In this document: positions 8,796-17,978 of the stretch, one piece after another
How the letters are laid out: every line of letters starts with the position of its first letter
How positions within the stretch are numbered: position 1 is the stretch's first letter
Origin: Gloeocapsa sp. PCC 7428
GTDB lineage: Bacteria; Cyanobacteriota; Cyanobacteriia; Cyanobacteriales; Chroococcidiopsidaceae
Direction: 5' to 3'
Assembly (NCBI RefSeq): GCF_000317555.1
Contig: NC_019745.1
Location: forward strand, 1,116,001 to 1,180,000
Length of the DNA: 64,000 nt
Position numbers and translations under genes: made by a program
Notes under the pieces: model-generated
What the model saw: only the letters and a program-made list of their open reading frames with translations
Told to the model about the DNA's origin: nothing
Database searches by the model: none

Positions 8796-10148
8796 CTAAC
8801 TAAAATTAACACGAAATTGATTGACAACTTGGTCTAAACCTACCGAATGCGCAGCTTTAAAAAGAATTCGATCGCCTTCACTAACAATTTCTCGCAAGTA
8901 CTCTACGATATCTTTATGACTAGCAAAGCACTCTACCGAAGTACTTTCGGTGCTTTGTGCGATCGCTTCTGCGTCTTCACCGTCAACTAAAACTATTAAT
9001 AAATCAATCTTGAGTTGATCGACTAACTTTCCTACTTCTTGGTGCAATTGCAGCGATCGCTCTCCCAATTCTTTCATTGCACCCAACACTGCAATTCGTC
9101 GCTTTGCTGGCGTTTCTGCCAGTAGATGCAGTGCTGCTTTCATTGCTTCTGGTGCAGCATTATAACTTTCATCTAAGATTACCACATCATTCGGTAATTC
9201 ATAACGCTGCGATCGCCCACTTGGCATATCAACGACTAAACCAGTATTTAAGCATGACCAATCGATTTGTAAAACTTTAGCAACAGCCAAAGCCGCGAGA
9301 AAATTAGTCGCATTGTGTCGCCCTGGTAGCGGTAACGTTACTTCTGTTCCATCGACTACGATGCGATCGCTGGCAATTTCACCACGTACATCTCCGCCTT
9401 CTAAGCCGTAAGTAACAGTTTGACCTTGCCAAACCGTTGCCGCAGTTTTCATGAGACGCGAATTATCATGATTGAGAATTGCTACCGCCGAATTTGGCAT
9501 TTGGGCTAATAATTCGCACTTAGCCTCTGCGATCGCTTGTTCTGACCCTAATCTTTCGATATGCGCAGTTCCGACATTTGTAATCACGCCGATTGTCGGA
9601 CAAGCTATTTGCGTGAGTAAAGCAATTTCTCCCTTTGCCCGCATTGCCATTTCAACAACTGCGTAATCATGTTCCGAACCAAGTCCCAATAAGGTTTTTG
9701 GGACACCAATTTCATTGTTGTAATTCGCTTGGGTTTTGAGAACAGAACCTTGTGTGGCTAAAACTGCGGCAATGAGTTCTTTAGTTGTCGTTTTCCCAAC
9801 TGAACCCGTAATTGCAATCACTGGAATAGAAAATTGCTGACGCCACCAGTGCGCAATTTGTTGATAAGCCTTTAAAGTATCTTCTACTTGCAGAAATGGA
9901 ATCGATTCATTTGGCGATTGAAAGCCAGAGTCAACAATCGCTGCGATCGCACCTTTTTCTAAAGCTGCGGATACAAATTTATGACCATCAAATTTTTCTC
10001 CACGTAAGGCAACGAAAACTTCGCCTGGTTTTATAGTACGGCTATCTGTATTAATACCCGTAAACTGTGTCGTTATCTCAGTCTTAGATAAAACTGGTTT
10101 AGCGGCTAAAACTTGAGCAAGTTGATTTAAAGTACCACAACAAGGCAT
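8796..10148 (-). CDS. murF: UDP-N-acetylmuramoyl-tripeptide--D-alanyl-D-alanine ligase (MurF)
   Basis: MurF adds D-Ala-D-Ala to the UDP-MurNAc-tripeptide, the last cytoplasmic step of peptidoglycan precursor synthesis, using ATP. The Mur ligase layout is complete: N-terminal substrate domain (FTGINTDSRTIKPGEVFVALRG), central ATPase with P-loop GSVGKTTTKE (115-124) and NEIGVPKTLLGL, and C-terminal domain (VILDESYNAAPEAMKAAL, RIAVLGAMKELGE). 450 residues is normal. No ribosome site is evident before ATG 10148, but MPCC is a familiar start for cyanobacterial MurF. It lies downstream of a small unknown gene on the same strand. Confidence 0.95.
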   Translation of the reverse strand: MPCCGTLNQLAQVLAAKPVLSKTEITTQFTGINTDSRTIKPGEVFVALRGEKFDGHKFVSAALEKGAIAAIVDSGFQSPNESIPFLQVEDTLKAYQQIAHWWRQQFSIPVIAITGSVGKTTTKELIAAVLATQGSVLKTQANYNNEIGVPKTLLGLGSEHDYAVVEMAMRAKGEIALLTQIACPTIGVITNVGTAHIERLGSEQAIAEAKCELLAQMPNSAVAILNHDNSRLMKTAATVWQGQTVTYGLEGGDVRGEIASDRIVVDGTEVTLPLPGRHNATNFLAALAVAKVLQIDWSCLNTGLVVDMPSGRSQRYELPNDVVILDESYNAAPEAMKAALHLLAETPAKRRIAVLGAMKELGERSLQLHQEVGKLVDQLKIDLLIVLVDGEDAEAIAQSTESTSVECFASHKDIVEYLREIVSEGDRILFKAAHSVGLDQVVNQFRVNFS

Positions 10149-10217
10149 AGGTACGAGTTAGGAGGAGATTAAAAGTCAGGGAAATTCCCCTATTGTTCAC
10201 TTTACAGCGATCTGTTG

Positions 10218-10607
10218 CTATGTAGTTTTCAGGTTGTTTTCAATCAGGTTACTGAACATTGCGGACTTAGCTTGTGGATTCAACAGTAGTTGACTCTTCG
10301 CATCAATACTAAAGTCTTTTCCTGGAACGAAACCTTTGTTAATTAACTGCTTGTAAAAATGTACGAGGAATGTGTTTTGGATTTCTTGGTAGATATCAGT
10401 AGGGAGAAGGTGATTTACAGTCCACAGTATCGAGTTGGGATCAAACCAAAGTACACGCTCAATGCTAATGATGATTATCCCAGCGACTGCTTCGGTGGTG
10501 AGTTGGGCTTTGAGATGACTGATTAAATCCTTTCCTATCTGTGAATTTCGAGTCATCATTGCCATTGCTAATTTGGCGATTTGCCTTTCCAACTCTACGC
10601 AAGTCAT
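10218..10607 (-). CDS. Small protein of unknown function
   Basis: 129 residues, no family recognised. The sequence is largely helical: an N-terminal segment ELERQIAKLAMAMM, a hydrophobic stretch VAGIIIISIERVLWF that could be a buried helix, and a lysine-containing C-terminus ending in NLIENNLKTT. No signal peptide and no Cys pair. It reads in the same direction as murF, 69 bases upstream of it. Codon use looks ordinary for the window, which supports a real gene. Confidence 0.6.
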   Translation of the reverse strand: MTCVELERQIAKLAMAMMTRNSQIGKDLISHLKAQLTTEAVAGIIIISIERVLWFDPNSILWTVNHLLPTDIYQEIQNTFLVHFYKQLINKGFVPGKDFSIDAKSQLLLNPQAKSAMFSNLIENNLKTT

Positions 10608-10786
10608 ACCCTAGGTTCCTTCTGTGGCGCAAATAACGGTTCAGATAAGTATATCTAAAGAAGGATAAAAATGTACCTTAGGGTGGATGAATTATTTTGT
10701 GACTGTTATAGAGCTATGACCAAGTTACAAACGCTGACTTGCTAGCTTAACTCGACAGGCTGTGTGCTGTAACCGTTACCAAAACC

Positions 10787-10951
10787 TTAAATATGATGCT
10801 GCTGATGTGTATCGGAAGTGGGAACGTCTCTTTCAATAAGTGCGATCGCGGCTAAACCTATTCCAGAAACGGAAATTAGCATCAATGCAGACGCAAGGTA
10901 GGCGTTTTTGAGCATCTCTAAAGCGGTTTCAAACAAAATATATGTCGTCAT
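10787..10951 (-). CDS. Possible small single-pass membrane protein with His-rich end
   Basis: A 54-codon frame from ATG 10951. Residues about 19-40 (LASALMLISVSGIGLAAIAL) form one hydrophobic segment; the end is IERDVPTSDTHQQHHI, so the tail carries three His. GTGAAAAG just upstream is a weak ribosome site. The frame contains a HIP1 octamer. No family is recognised. It could be chance, but the clear transmembrane pattern argues for a small membrane protein. Confidence 0.42.
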   Translation of the reverse strand: MTTYILFETALEMLKNAYLASALMLISVSGIGLAAIALIERDVPTSDTHQQHHI

Positions 10952-11214
10952 TACTTTTCACTCAACTTCAGGGGATAAATAGTGCTTACTTATTTCTCCA
11001 CACTATTGCTGTTAGATTCCACAGAAAAATTACTAAATCCGGTTTCTTAACAATTCGTTACACCTGTAATTATACGGCTAAAAGCTTTTCTTTTCAAAAA
11101 AATTGTTTTTTCTGACAAGATTGCGGAGGATGTATCTAAATACACTGTTTATTACAGCTAGATGTGGTGACGAATTTATTTTGCTGTGCTAAATCTCGCG
11201 TCTCTAAATCCTAT

Positions 11215-11270
11215 GGCGAATAAATTCACTACTAAACGAACGAAGTCCACCTGCGTGGACTCCTTGTGGT
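11215..11270. repeat. Partial copy of the GCGAATAA multi-hairpin interspersed repeat
   Basis: GGCGAATAAATTCACTACTA is followed after a short spacer by the hairpin GTCCAC-ctgc-GTGGAC (11245-11260). It shares its order and spacing with the copies at 24231 and 28059, but the later hairpins are missing. It lies just past the 3' end of the deacetylase gene. Confidence 0.7.
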
Positions 11271-11312
11271 ATGTCTACCGCAAATGCTTCTTAGATTTTA
11301 CGTAGATTTAAG

Positions 11313-12266
11313 TTAAACGTGAACGAGGCATTTTTCTAACGTGGCAACAACTGATTGCGAGAGTGCAGAAAAATCATAACCACCCTCTAAACCAAATACA
11401 ATTCTACGAGTTAGCTGTAAACAATACTCTGTAAATTTGCCGTAATCTTGAGGCTGTAATGCAATTTCTGCTAGAGGATCAGCTGCATTTGCATCGTAGC
11501 CTGCACTAACGATCAGTAAATCAGGTTGAAAGTTACATAAAAATGGTATAACTTTTGCTTCAAACAAAGGCTGATACGTTGCCATAGTACTACCAGGTGA
11601 CACAGGTAAATTTAAAACGTTGTTGAATTTACCTTGCTCCGAGGCGTATCCTGTGCCAGGATAACAGGGAGATTGATGCAGCGAGCAAAAAGCAATCTGA
11701 GGATGATTTTCGACGATCGCTTGAGTACCATTACCATGATGCACGTCCCAGTCGAGAATAGCGACACGGTTGATACCAGGTTGTGCTAAGGCATAGTATG
11801 CCGCGATCGCCGCGTTTGAAAATAAACAAAATCCCATACCGCGATCGCTTTCAGCATGATGACCTGGAGGACGCGTGAGAACAAAAGCAGGATTTTGAGT
11901 CGCTAAAACACTATTCACGCCGTCTAGCCATGCACTGACTGCTAACAATGCTACATCGTAGCTGCGCGGTGAAACTGGCGTGTCTGGTTCTAGATAGCCG
12001 CCACCCGTATTAGCGATGTAACGAACGAGGTTAATGTATTCTGCTGCGTGAATTTGTTCAACAAGTGCTAATGCTGGTGATTCTGTTAGTGAAGTTGGCG
12101 ATCGCCATTCTATTCGGTGGGCAAACTTTGATTGTTTGAGTGCGGTAGCGATCGCGCTTAAGCGTCCTGGTGTTTCTGGGTGGAATCGTCCAGTTTTATG
12201 GTCAAGGAACTCGTCAGAATAAATAACTGGCAGCATACAGCAAGCGGCAGTGGGATCTTCTATCAA
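11313..12266 (-). CDS. Histone deacetylase-family amidohydrolase (AcuC/AphA-like)
   Basis: Zinc-dependent deacetylase of the arginase/deacetylase fold; bacterial members act on acetylated polyamines, acetoin-metabolism enzymes or other acetyl-lysines. Signature segments are present: RFHPETPGRL (27-36), PPGHHAES with the catalytic His pair (133-140), DWDVHHGNGT with zinc-binding Asp and His (172-181), SAGYDANAADPL with the third zinc ligand, and GLEGGYD. 317 residues is typical. The TTG start at 12266 has AAGGA 5 bases upstream; ATG at 12236 (MLPVIYSDEF) is the alternative and lacks one. It follows a small acidic-protein gene by 9 bases, suggesting co-transcription. Confidence 0.9.
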   Translation of the reverse strand: MIEDPTAACCMLPVIYSDEFLDHKTGRFHPETPGRLSAIATALKQSKFAHRIEWRSPTSLTESPALALVEQIHAAEYINLVRYIANTGGGYLEPDTPVSPRSYDVALLAVSAWLDGVNSVLATQNPAFVLTRPPGHHAESDRGMGFCLFSNAAIAAYYALAQPGINRVAILDWDVHHGNGTQAIVENHPQIAFCSLHQSPCYPGTGYASEQGKFNNVLNLPVSPGSTMATYQPLFEAKVIPFLCNFQPDLLIVSAGYDANAADPLAEIALQPQDYGKFTEYCLQLTRRIVFGLEGGYDFSALSQSVVATLEKCLVHV

Positions 12267-12275
12267 ATTGTATCC

Positions 12276-12464
12276 TTACTCATCGCGCTTCCAGTCGCTT
12301 CTGTCTTCCATCGAGTCATCAATTGTAGGTGGAGTCATCGCCGGATTATTCATCACTTCTTCCGTAGATAACTGCTGCATAGCATCATCTATTGCTGGCG
12401 GATGCTTAATTTTGTCTAGGACTTCGGGTGATAAAACGTCTTCTGGTCGTTCGTTTTCTGCCAT
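12276..12464 (-). CDS. Small acidic protein, function unknown
   Basis: 62 residues, rich in Asp, Glu and Pro, with an internal near-repeat: PPAIDDAMQQLSTEE and PPTIDDSMEDRSD. No hydrophobic segment and no Cys. It ends 9 bases before the deacetylase start on the same strand, so it is probably the first gene of a two-gene unit. No ribosome site is obvious before ATG 12464. Support is the self-similar motif and operon position; no family recognised. Confidence 0.55.
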   Translation of the reverse strand: MAENERPEDVLSPEVLDKIKHPPAIDDAMQQLSTEEVMNNPAMTPPTIDDSMEDRSDWKRDE

Positions 12465-12818
12465 GAGAATTTTCTGAATTTACACACGCCTCAGTTTAGA
12501 TTGCTCGGCTGGAAAGCACACACTATCTTCAGACTTAAATTTTTAGTTTGTGAATTCATGACATTGCATAAGTGCGATCGCGAACGAACTTGCGCCTAAG
12601 CAAACGTCGTACTTTTAGTGCGCGATCGTCAACTTTGCTCATGTAGCCCGAACTTTAGTCGTAGGGCTTTAAGTAATGAGTTACCACTCCCCCAGCAGCA
12701 GGGAAAATATGCTAGAATTGTATCACTATTTAACAAATATTCAGCAGTAAATTGGAATAATTTGGCGTTTTTCCATTTTAACGACTGATAATCTCAGATT
12801 TTTGGAGTTTTTCACCGT
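12465..12818. other. Divergent promoter region before gyrA, with a hairpin-repeat fragment
   Basis: 354 bases between the small acidic gene and gyrA. It holds two HIP1-related sites and, at 12645-12668, the last stem of the interspersed repeat (AGCCC...AGGGCT enclosing ACT/AGT). The gyrA promoter must lie in the AT-rich stretch after 12700, but I cannot fix a -10 box. Confidence 0.45.
12645..12668. repeat. Fragment of interspersed repeat: AGCCC-GGGCT stem
   Basis: AGCCCGAACTTTAGTCGTAG plus GGCT matches the terminal hairpin of the copies at 24314-24338 and 28161-28178, which have AGCCCCGACTgaAGTCGtAGGGCT and the equivalent. The other hairpins are absent. Confidence 0.6.
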
Positions 12819-15401
12819 ATGACAAGCTCTCAGGATAGGATTATCCCGACTGATCTGCGTAATGAGATGTCGCGGTCTTACCTAGAATATGCGATGAGCG
12901 TTATTGTAGGTCGAGCGCTGCCAGATGCCAGGGATGGTCTGAAACCTGTGCATCGTCGCATCCTCTATGCAATGCACGAATTGGGCTTAACCGCAGACCG
13001 CCCTTTTCGGAAATGCGCCCGTGTCGTGGGGGAAGTTTTAGGTAAATATCACCCGCATGGTGATGGTTCGGTGTATGACGCACTCGTGCGCATGGCACAG
13101 GATTTTTCCATGCGATTACCTCTGATTAATGGGCATGGAAATTTTGGTTCTGTAGACAACGATCCACCAGCAGCAATGCGATACACCGAGTGTCGCTTGC
13201 AAGCATTTACAGGTGATGCGCTGCTACGAGATATTGAATCAGAAACAGTAGACTTTACCGATAACTTTGACGGTTCGCAACAAGAACCGATTGTATTACC
13301 CGCACGCGTTCCGCAACTTCTCCTGAATGGGGCTTCTGGAATCGCTGTTGGAATGGCGACGAATATTCCACCGCACAATCTAGGTGAGTTGATTGATGGA
13401 TTGGTAGCGCTGATTCGCAATCCTGAAATTACAGATAACCAATTAATGCAATACATTCCTGGTCCTGATTTTCCCACAGGAGGACAGGTATTAGGAACAA
13501 GTGGCATTCGCGAAGCTTATACAACTGGGCGTGGTTCTATTACCATGCGTGGTGTAGCGAATATTGAAACAATCGAACAACGCGGACGCCCCGAACGCGA
13601 AGCAATTATCATTACTGAACTGCCGTATCAAACGAACAAAGCCGCGTTAATCGAACGGATCGCGGAAATGGTAAATGAAAAGCGGCTAGAAGGTATTGCG
13701 GATATTCGCGATGAAAGCGATCGCGACGGTATGCGGATAGTCATTGAACTTAAAAACAATGCTTATCCTCGTGTTGTTCTCAATAACTTATACAAGCAAA
13801 CGCCTTTACAAGCCAACTTTGGAGCCAATATGCTGGCTCTTGTCAATGGCGAACCGCAATTACTAACGCTCAAACAGTTCCTTAATGTCTTCTTAGACTT
13901 TCGCATCGATGCAATAAGCCGGAGAACGCGCTACGAACTGCGCAAAGCCGAGGAACGCGATCACCTGTTGCAAGGATTATTAATTGCCTTAGCCAACTTA
14001 GACGGAATTATTGAATTAATTCGTCATGCTGCTGATGCACCAACAGCGCGTCACGAACTTATTGAAAGATACGGTTTATCCGATGCTCAAGCAGATGCTA
14101 TTTTGCAAATGCAACTGCGGCGACTGACAGCGCTAGAAGCCGAGAAAATTCGTCAAGAACATGAAGAATTACAACTTCAGATTGCCGATTTGCGCGACAT
14201 TTTAGCACGACGCGAACGTGTCTTAGAAATTATTGAAACTGAAGTTACTCAAATTAAAACAACGCACGCGACACCGCGCCGGACAGTCATTGAACCGGAT
14301 GAAGGTGAAATCGGCGATACTGACTTAATTGCGAACGAGAAAGCTTTAATTCTGGTGACAGAACAAGGTTACATCAAGCGAATGCCCATTGATGCTTTCG
14401 AGGCGCAAAGTCGAGCAACTCGCGGGAAAGCTGCAACGCGGATGAAAGAAGACGACGGAATTGAGCATTTCTTGACGTGCTGCGATCACGATAGTGTTTT
14501 ATTCTTTAGCGATCGCGGTGTTGTTTATTGCCTCAAAGCTTACCAAATTCCGCTTGGTTCGCGGACAAGTCGCGGTACTCCGATGGTGCAGATGCTACCA
14601 ATTCCTAAAGATGAAAAAATTACCTCCGTTGTCCCAGTCAGCGAATTTAGTAGTGATGAATACCTCGTCATGCTGACGCGTGGAGGCTACATCAAAAAAA
14701 CCGAACTCAGCGCCTTCAGTAATATTCGAGCAAACGGCTTAATTGCCATCTCATTAGAAGAAGGCGATCAATTGCGTTGGGTACGACGGGCGCGTGTCGA
14801 AGATAGCATCATTATCGGTTCGCGCTACGGCATGGCGATTCATTTTAGAACCGACCACGAACAATTACGTCCGCTTGGTCGCGCAACACGCGGCGTGAGA
14901 GCTATGAAACTGCGTGACGGCGACGAACTCATCGGCATGGATATTCTGCCGAGTTCAGTCTTAGCAAACCTTAATAGTAGCGTTACCGCTGATGCTGAAG
15001 CAGACGACGATGACGAAACCGAAGAAAACTCAGAATTGCTCGAAAACAACACTCAAGGACCGTGGGTGTTAATTGTAACGATGGGCGGCTACGGTAAGCG
15101 CGTACCTGTCACGCAGTTTAAATTGTACAATCGGGCAACTAAAGGCAAGATTGCGACCAAATTTAAATCCCGTAAAGGCTTTAAAGATCAACTTGCGGCA
15201 TTACATATTGTCAACGAAAATGATGAACTGATGATAGTGACAAGTCGCGGGATCATCATTCGTCAAGCAGTGAAAGCCATATCACCGCAATCGCGTTCGG
15301 CTACTGGCGTGCGCGTTCAGCGTTTAGATGAAGATGATGCGATCGCCGCTGTTGCTTTAGTTCCACCTGATGTTAGCGACGCAGCTGAAACAGAAAATTA
15401 A
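12819..15401 (+). CDS. gyrA: DNA gyrase subunit A
   Basis: GyrA breaks and rejoins DNA in the GyrA2B2 enzyme that introduces negative supercoils. ATG 12819 opens [20 protein letters not shown]. The catalytic tyrosine is in [10 protein letters not shown]. The C-terminal wrapping domain has successive blade motifs, including a GyrA-box-like [10 protein letters not shown], which favours gyrase over topoisomerase IV. The quinolone-determining segment reads [12 protein letters not shown], so the residue equivalent to E. coli Ser83 is Gly. 860 residues is normal; an acidic linker ([14 protein letters not shown]) sits between late blades. lnt follows after 19 bases, probably in the same transcript. 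Confidence 0.95.
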   Translation: MTSSQDRIIPTDLRNEMSRSYLEYAMSVIVGRALPDARDGLKPVHRRILYAMHELGLTADRPFRKCARVVGEVLGKYHPHGDGSVYDALVRMAQDFSMRLPLINGHGNFGSVDNDPPAAMRYTECRLQAFTGDALLRDIESETVDFTDNFDGSQQEPIVLPARVPQLLLNGASGIAVGMATNIPPHNLGELIDGLVALIRNPEITDNQLMQYIPGPDFPTGGQVLGTSGIREAYTTGRGSITMRGVANIETIEQRGRPEREAIIITELPYQTNKAALIERIAEMVNEKRLEGIADIRDESDRDGMRIVIELKNNAYPRVVLNNLYKQTPLQANFGANMLALVNGEPQLLTLKQFLNVFLDFRIDAISRRTRYELRKAEERDHLLQGLLIALANLDGIIELIRHAADAPTARHELIERYGLSDAQADAILQMQLRRLTALEAEKIRQEHEELQLQIADLRDILARRERVLEIIETEVTQIKTTHATPRRTVIEPDEGEIGDTDLIANEKALILVTEQGYIKRMPIDAFEAQSRATRGKAATRMKEDDGIEHFLTCCDHDSVLFFSDRGVVYCLKAYQIPLGSRTSRGTPMVQMLPIPKDEKITSVVPVSEFSSDEYLVMLTRGGYIKKTELSAFSNIRANGLIAISLEEGDQLRWVRRARVEDSIIIGSRYGMAIHFRTDHEQLRPLGRATRGVRAMKLRDGDELIGMDILPSSVLANLNSSVTADAEADDDDETEENSELLENNTQGPWVLIVTMGGYGKRVPVTQFKLYNRATKGKIATKFKSRKGFKDQLAALHIVNENDELMIVTSRGIIIRQAVKAISPQSRSATGVRVQRLDEDDAIAAVALVPPDVSDAAETEN

Positions 15402-15420
15402 GAGCTAACAAATCAGCAAA

Positions 15421-17013
15421 ATGCCGATTGTTAAAACAAAATTGAGTAAACAACACCAGAGGTGGACATTACCCGCCTTTGGTTTTCTTGCTTTATCTAG
15501 CGGTATTTTAATGGGGTTAACCGTCGCCCCTGTCGAAGCATGGTTTCTAGCGTGGATTGCGTTAGTTCCCTTGTGGGTAATCGTTGCATCTTCCACACCA
15601 CAAAAAACCAAATTACTCTCAGCTTTGCTGTGGGGAATTGGGTATCACGGTGTCGCTTTAGCTTGGATTACCGGCGTTCACCCGATGATGTGGATGGGAG
15701 TACCTTGGCTTGCTAGTATTGCGATCGCGCTGTTTTGCTGGGTTGCGATTACGCTGTGGGGCGCAGTCTTAGTAACGGCTTGGGCTGTCTGCATGACTAT
15801 TTTTAGTCGAGGTGTGGGAACATTCACCCGCGTTCTCATTGGTGTTGCGTTGTGGTGTGGTTTAGAGAGTTTATGGAGCTTAGGACCTTTATACTGGACT
15901 TCACTTTCTTACACTCAAAGCCCCCATAACTTAATTATTCTCCATCTCGGTCAAATTTCTGGCTCCCTCACCGTCACAGCTGCAATTGTTGCCGTAAATG
16001 GTTTACTTGCAGAAGCATGGATGAGATATGAGAGGTCGGAGGTTGGAGGTCGGAGGTCGGGGAAGAATACAATTACACTACGACTTTTTGCTAGTAGCTG
16101 CCTACTTTTTGTGGCGTTGCATCTCGTTGGCTTTGGTTTATATAGCCGTCCGTTGGTACAGCCCCCAGAAACTGCTTTAAGAGTAGGAATTATTCAAGGT
16201 AATATCCCCAATACAATTAAACTTTATTCTGAAGGCTTGCGGCGGGCGATCGCGGGTTACACTGAAGGCTACATCACGCTAGCCGAACAAGGCGTTGAAG
16301 CAGTACTCACACCCGAAGGGGCTTTACCCTTTATGTGGAGTGAAGTGCTGCGTACTTCTCTCTACACTGCTGTACAAGAAAAAGGCGTTACCGCGTGGAT
16401 TGGTGCATTTGGCGAACAAGGACAAAATTACACCAATAGCTTATTTACTCTGACTGGAGATGGCACAGTCCTCAGTCGTTACGACAAAGTTAAATTAGTA
16501 CCAATTGGCGAGTATATTCCGTTTGAACAGGTTTTAGGCGGACTCGTTCGGCGCTTGTCTCCACTAGAAGCTAAGCTGGTACCAGGTGCGCCCGATCAAG
16601 TATTTGATACACCCTTTGGACGTGCGATCGCGGTTATCTGTTACAGTTCTGCATTTCCTGAACAAGTACGCTACCAAGCCGCAGCAGGCGGACAATTTAT
16701 CCTCAGTGCAGCAAACAACGCGCACTACAGCCCTTCAATGCCAGCACAACATCATGCCCAAGATACCATGCGCGCCATCGAAACTGATCGGTGGGCAGTA
16801 CGCGCGACAAACACAGGCTACTCAGGTATCGTCGATCCCCACGGTAGAACAGTGTGGATATCTAATTTAAACACTTACGAACTACACGCCGAAACAATCT
16901 ATCGACGCACCACACAAACTTTATACGTCCGCTGGGGAGACTGGCTCACACCCTTACTTTTAGGATTAGCAGTAATATCTAAATTAATCTTCCTTCAAGC
17001 CAGCCAAAAATAA
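15421..17013 (+). CDS. lnt: Apolipoprotein N-acyltransferase
   Basis: Lnt adds the third acyl chain to the N-terminal cysteine of lipoproteins at the inner membrane. The N-terminal 210 residues contain several transmembrane helices. After a linker and another hydrophobic segment comes the carbon-nitrogen hydrolase domain, with the Glu-Lys-Cys triad visible as VLTPEGALPF, DKVKLVPIGEYIPFE and IAVICYSSAFPE. The last segment (LTPLLLGLAVISKLIFL) is a C-terminal membrane anchor. 530 residues is normal. Odd feature: the linker SEVGGRRSGKN is encoded by four tandem 7-base units (16034-16061), a repeat type otherwise found between genes here. It starts 19 bases after gyrA. Confidence 0.93.
   Translation: MPIVKTKLSKQHQRWTLPAFGFLALSSGILMGLTVAPVEAWFLAWIALVPLWVIVASSTPQKTKLLSALLWGIGYHGVALAWITGVHPMMWMGVPWLASIAIALFCWVAITLWGAVLVTAWAVCMTIFSRGVGTFTRVLIGVALWCGLESLWSLGPLYWTSLSYTQSPHNLIILHLGQISGSLTVTAAIVAVNGLLAEAWMRYERSEVGGRRSGKNTITLRLFASSCLLFVALHLVGFGLYSRPLVQPPETALRVGIIQGNIPNTIKLYSEGLRRAIAGYTEGYITLAEQGVEAVLTPEGALPFMWSEVLRTSLYTAVQEKGVTAWIGAFGEQGQNYTNSLFTLTGDGTVLSRYDKVKLVPIGEYIPFEQVLGGLVRRLSPLEAKLVPGAPDQVFDTPFGRAIAVICYSSAFPEQVRYQAAAGGQFILSAANNAHYSPSMPAQHHAQDTMRAIETDRWAVRATNTGYSGIVDPHGRTVWISNLNTYELHAETIYRRTTQTLYVRWGDWLTPLLLGLAVISKLIFLQASQK
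16034..16061. repeat. Four tandem heptamers inside lnt
   Basis: Units GGTCGGA, GGTTGGA, GGTCGGA and GGTCGGG run consecutively within the lnt coding sequence. Because 28 is not a multiple of 3, gain or loss of one unit would shift the frame. Confidence 0.85.
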
Positions 17014-17040
17014 ATCCTCTTTCTTCTTTCCTTACTCTTT

Positions 17041-17080
17041 GTGTCGACTCTGCGGGAAGGCTACGCCAATGTGGTTCGTA
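17041..17080. repeat. Interspersed repeat copy 1 (CGGGAAGGCTACGC...GTGGTTCGT)
   Basis: A 40-base element sharing CGGGAAGGCTACGC and GTGGTTCGT with the copy at 19191-19231. It ends exactly at the base before the 3' end of the hydrolase gene on the minus strand. Confidence 0.75.
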
Positions 17081-17974
17081 CTAATTCAAATCTTGAATAT
17101 AACCAGCTAAAACCTCCGGCTGTTCTAATTGTGGAACATGACCGCAATTTTTCAACCAAATTAATTGAGAATCTGCGATCGCCCGTTGAAACTTCGTTGC
17201 ATCATTCACACTCAAAGTATCATCGCGATCGCCCCATAAAATGAGTGTTGGTTTATTAATTTTAGGAATCTTATCTGCTAAATGACCGTATCCACCACTT
17301 TTCATAAAACTCAGCATTGCCTCATACCAATAAGGCATATCTAAATGTAACGATGCACACCGGATAGCATCAATTAATTGAGAGGGATTAAAGTTATCCC
17401 AAAAGAGAGCTTGAAGTTTACGCTGTCGCCAATATTCTACTGCTAAATAATCAAAGGGTGGAAACAAGAATTTACCAACTGGAAAATCACCGCTAAAGCC
17501 TACGCTATTAATTAATATTAATTTCTCTACTGCTTGCGGATAATCAAGCACGAAATCAATAGCTGTAGCACCTCCCATCGAAGTCCCAATCAGTATTAAT
17601 GGTCGATTAATTAATTTCCAAAAGCTATAAAGATGAGCTTTAATTGACGCTGGATTATAATCAATTCCTCTAATCCTTTCAGTAAAACCAAATCCTAATA
17701 AATCAACTCCCCAAGTTTCATATTTCTTAGCCAGCAATGGTAGAAGATAGCGAAATTCTAGTACTGAACTATCAAATCCATGCAGAAGTAAAATAGGCTT
17801 ACCCGTACCTTGACGTACATAAGCTGTTGCGATCGCTTCGGGCGCTGCGCTACGCCTAATCGCCTGTTGACTCAACGAAGTGACAATCAACTCACGCTTG
17901 ATACTTTGCGCTAAAACAATTGCTGCATCTTCCTTAAGCAACTGTACTTGAGGTGGTAGAAAGGCGGGAAACAT
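17081..17974 (-). CDS. Alpha/beta hydrolase
   Basis: Alpha/beta-hydrolase fold: oxyanion region ILLLHGFDSS, nucleophile elbow GTSMGGAT, acid ILWGDRDD and His CGHVPQLEQP, in the usual order. The substrate is not predictable; esterases, lactonases and C-C hydrolases share these motifs. I start at ATG 17974 (MFPAFLPPQ); a TTG at 17986 would overlap the purT stop. The gene follows purT immediately on the same strand. A segment reading RRSAAPEAIA is encoded by GC-rich sequence containing a HIP1 octamer and looks like an inserted short repeat between the N-terminus and the hydrolase core. Confidence 0.9.
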   Translation of the reverse strand: MFPAFLPPQVQLLKEDAAIVLAQSIKRELIVTSLSQQAIRRSAAPEAIATAYVRQGTGKPILLLHGFDSSVLEFRYLLPLLAKKYETWGVDLLGFGFTERIRGIDYNPASIKAHLYSFWKLINRPLILIGTSMGGATAIDFVLDYPQAVEKLILINSVGFSGDFPVGKFLFPPFDYLAVEYWRQRKLQALFWDNFNPSQLIDAIRCASLHLDMPYWYEAMLSFMKSGGYGHLADKIPKINKPTLILWGDRDDTLSVNDATKFQRAIADSQLIWLKNCGHVPQLEQPEVLAGYIQDLN

Positions 17975-17978
17975 ACCT

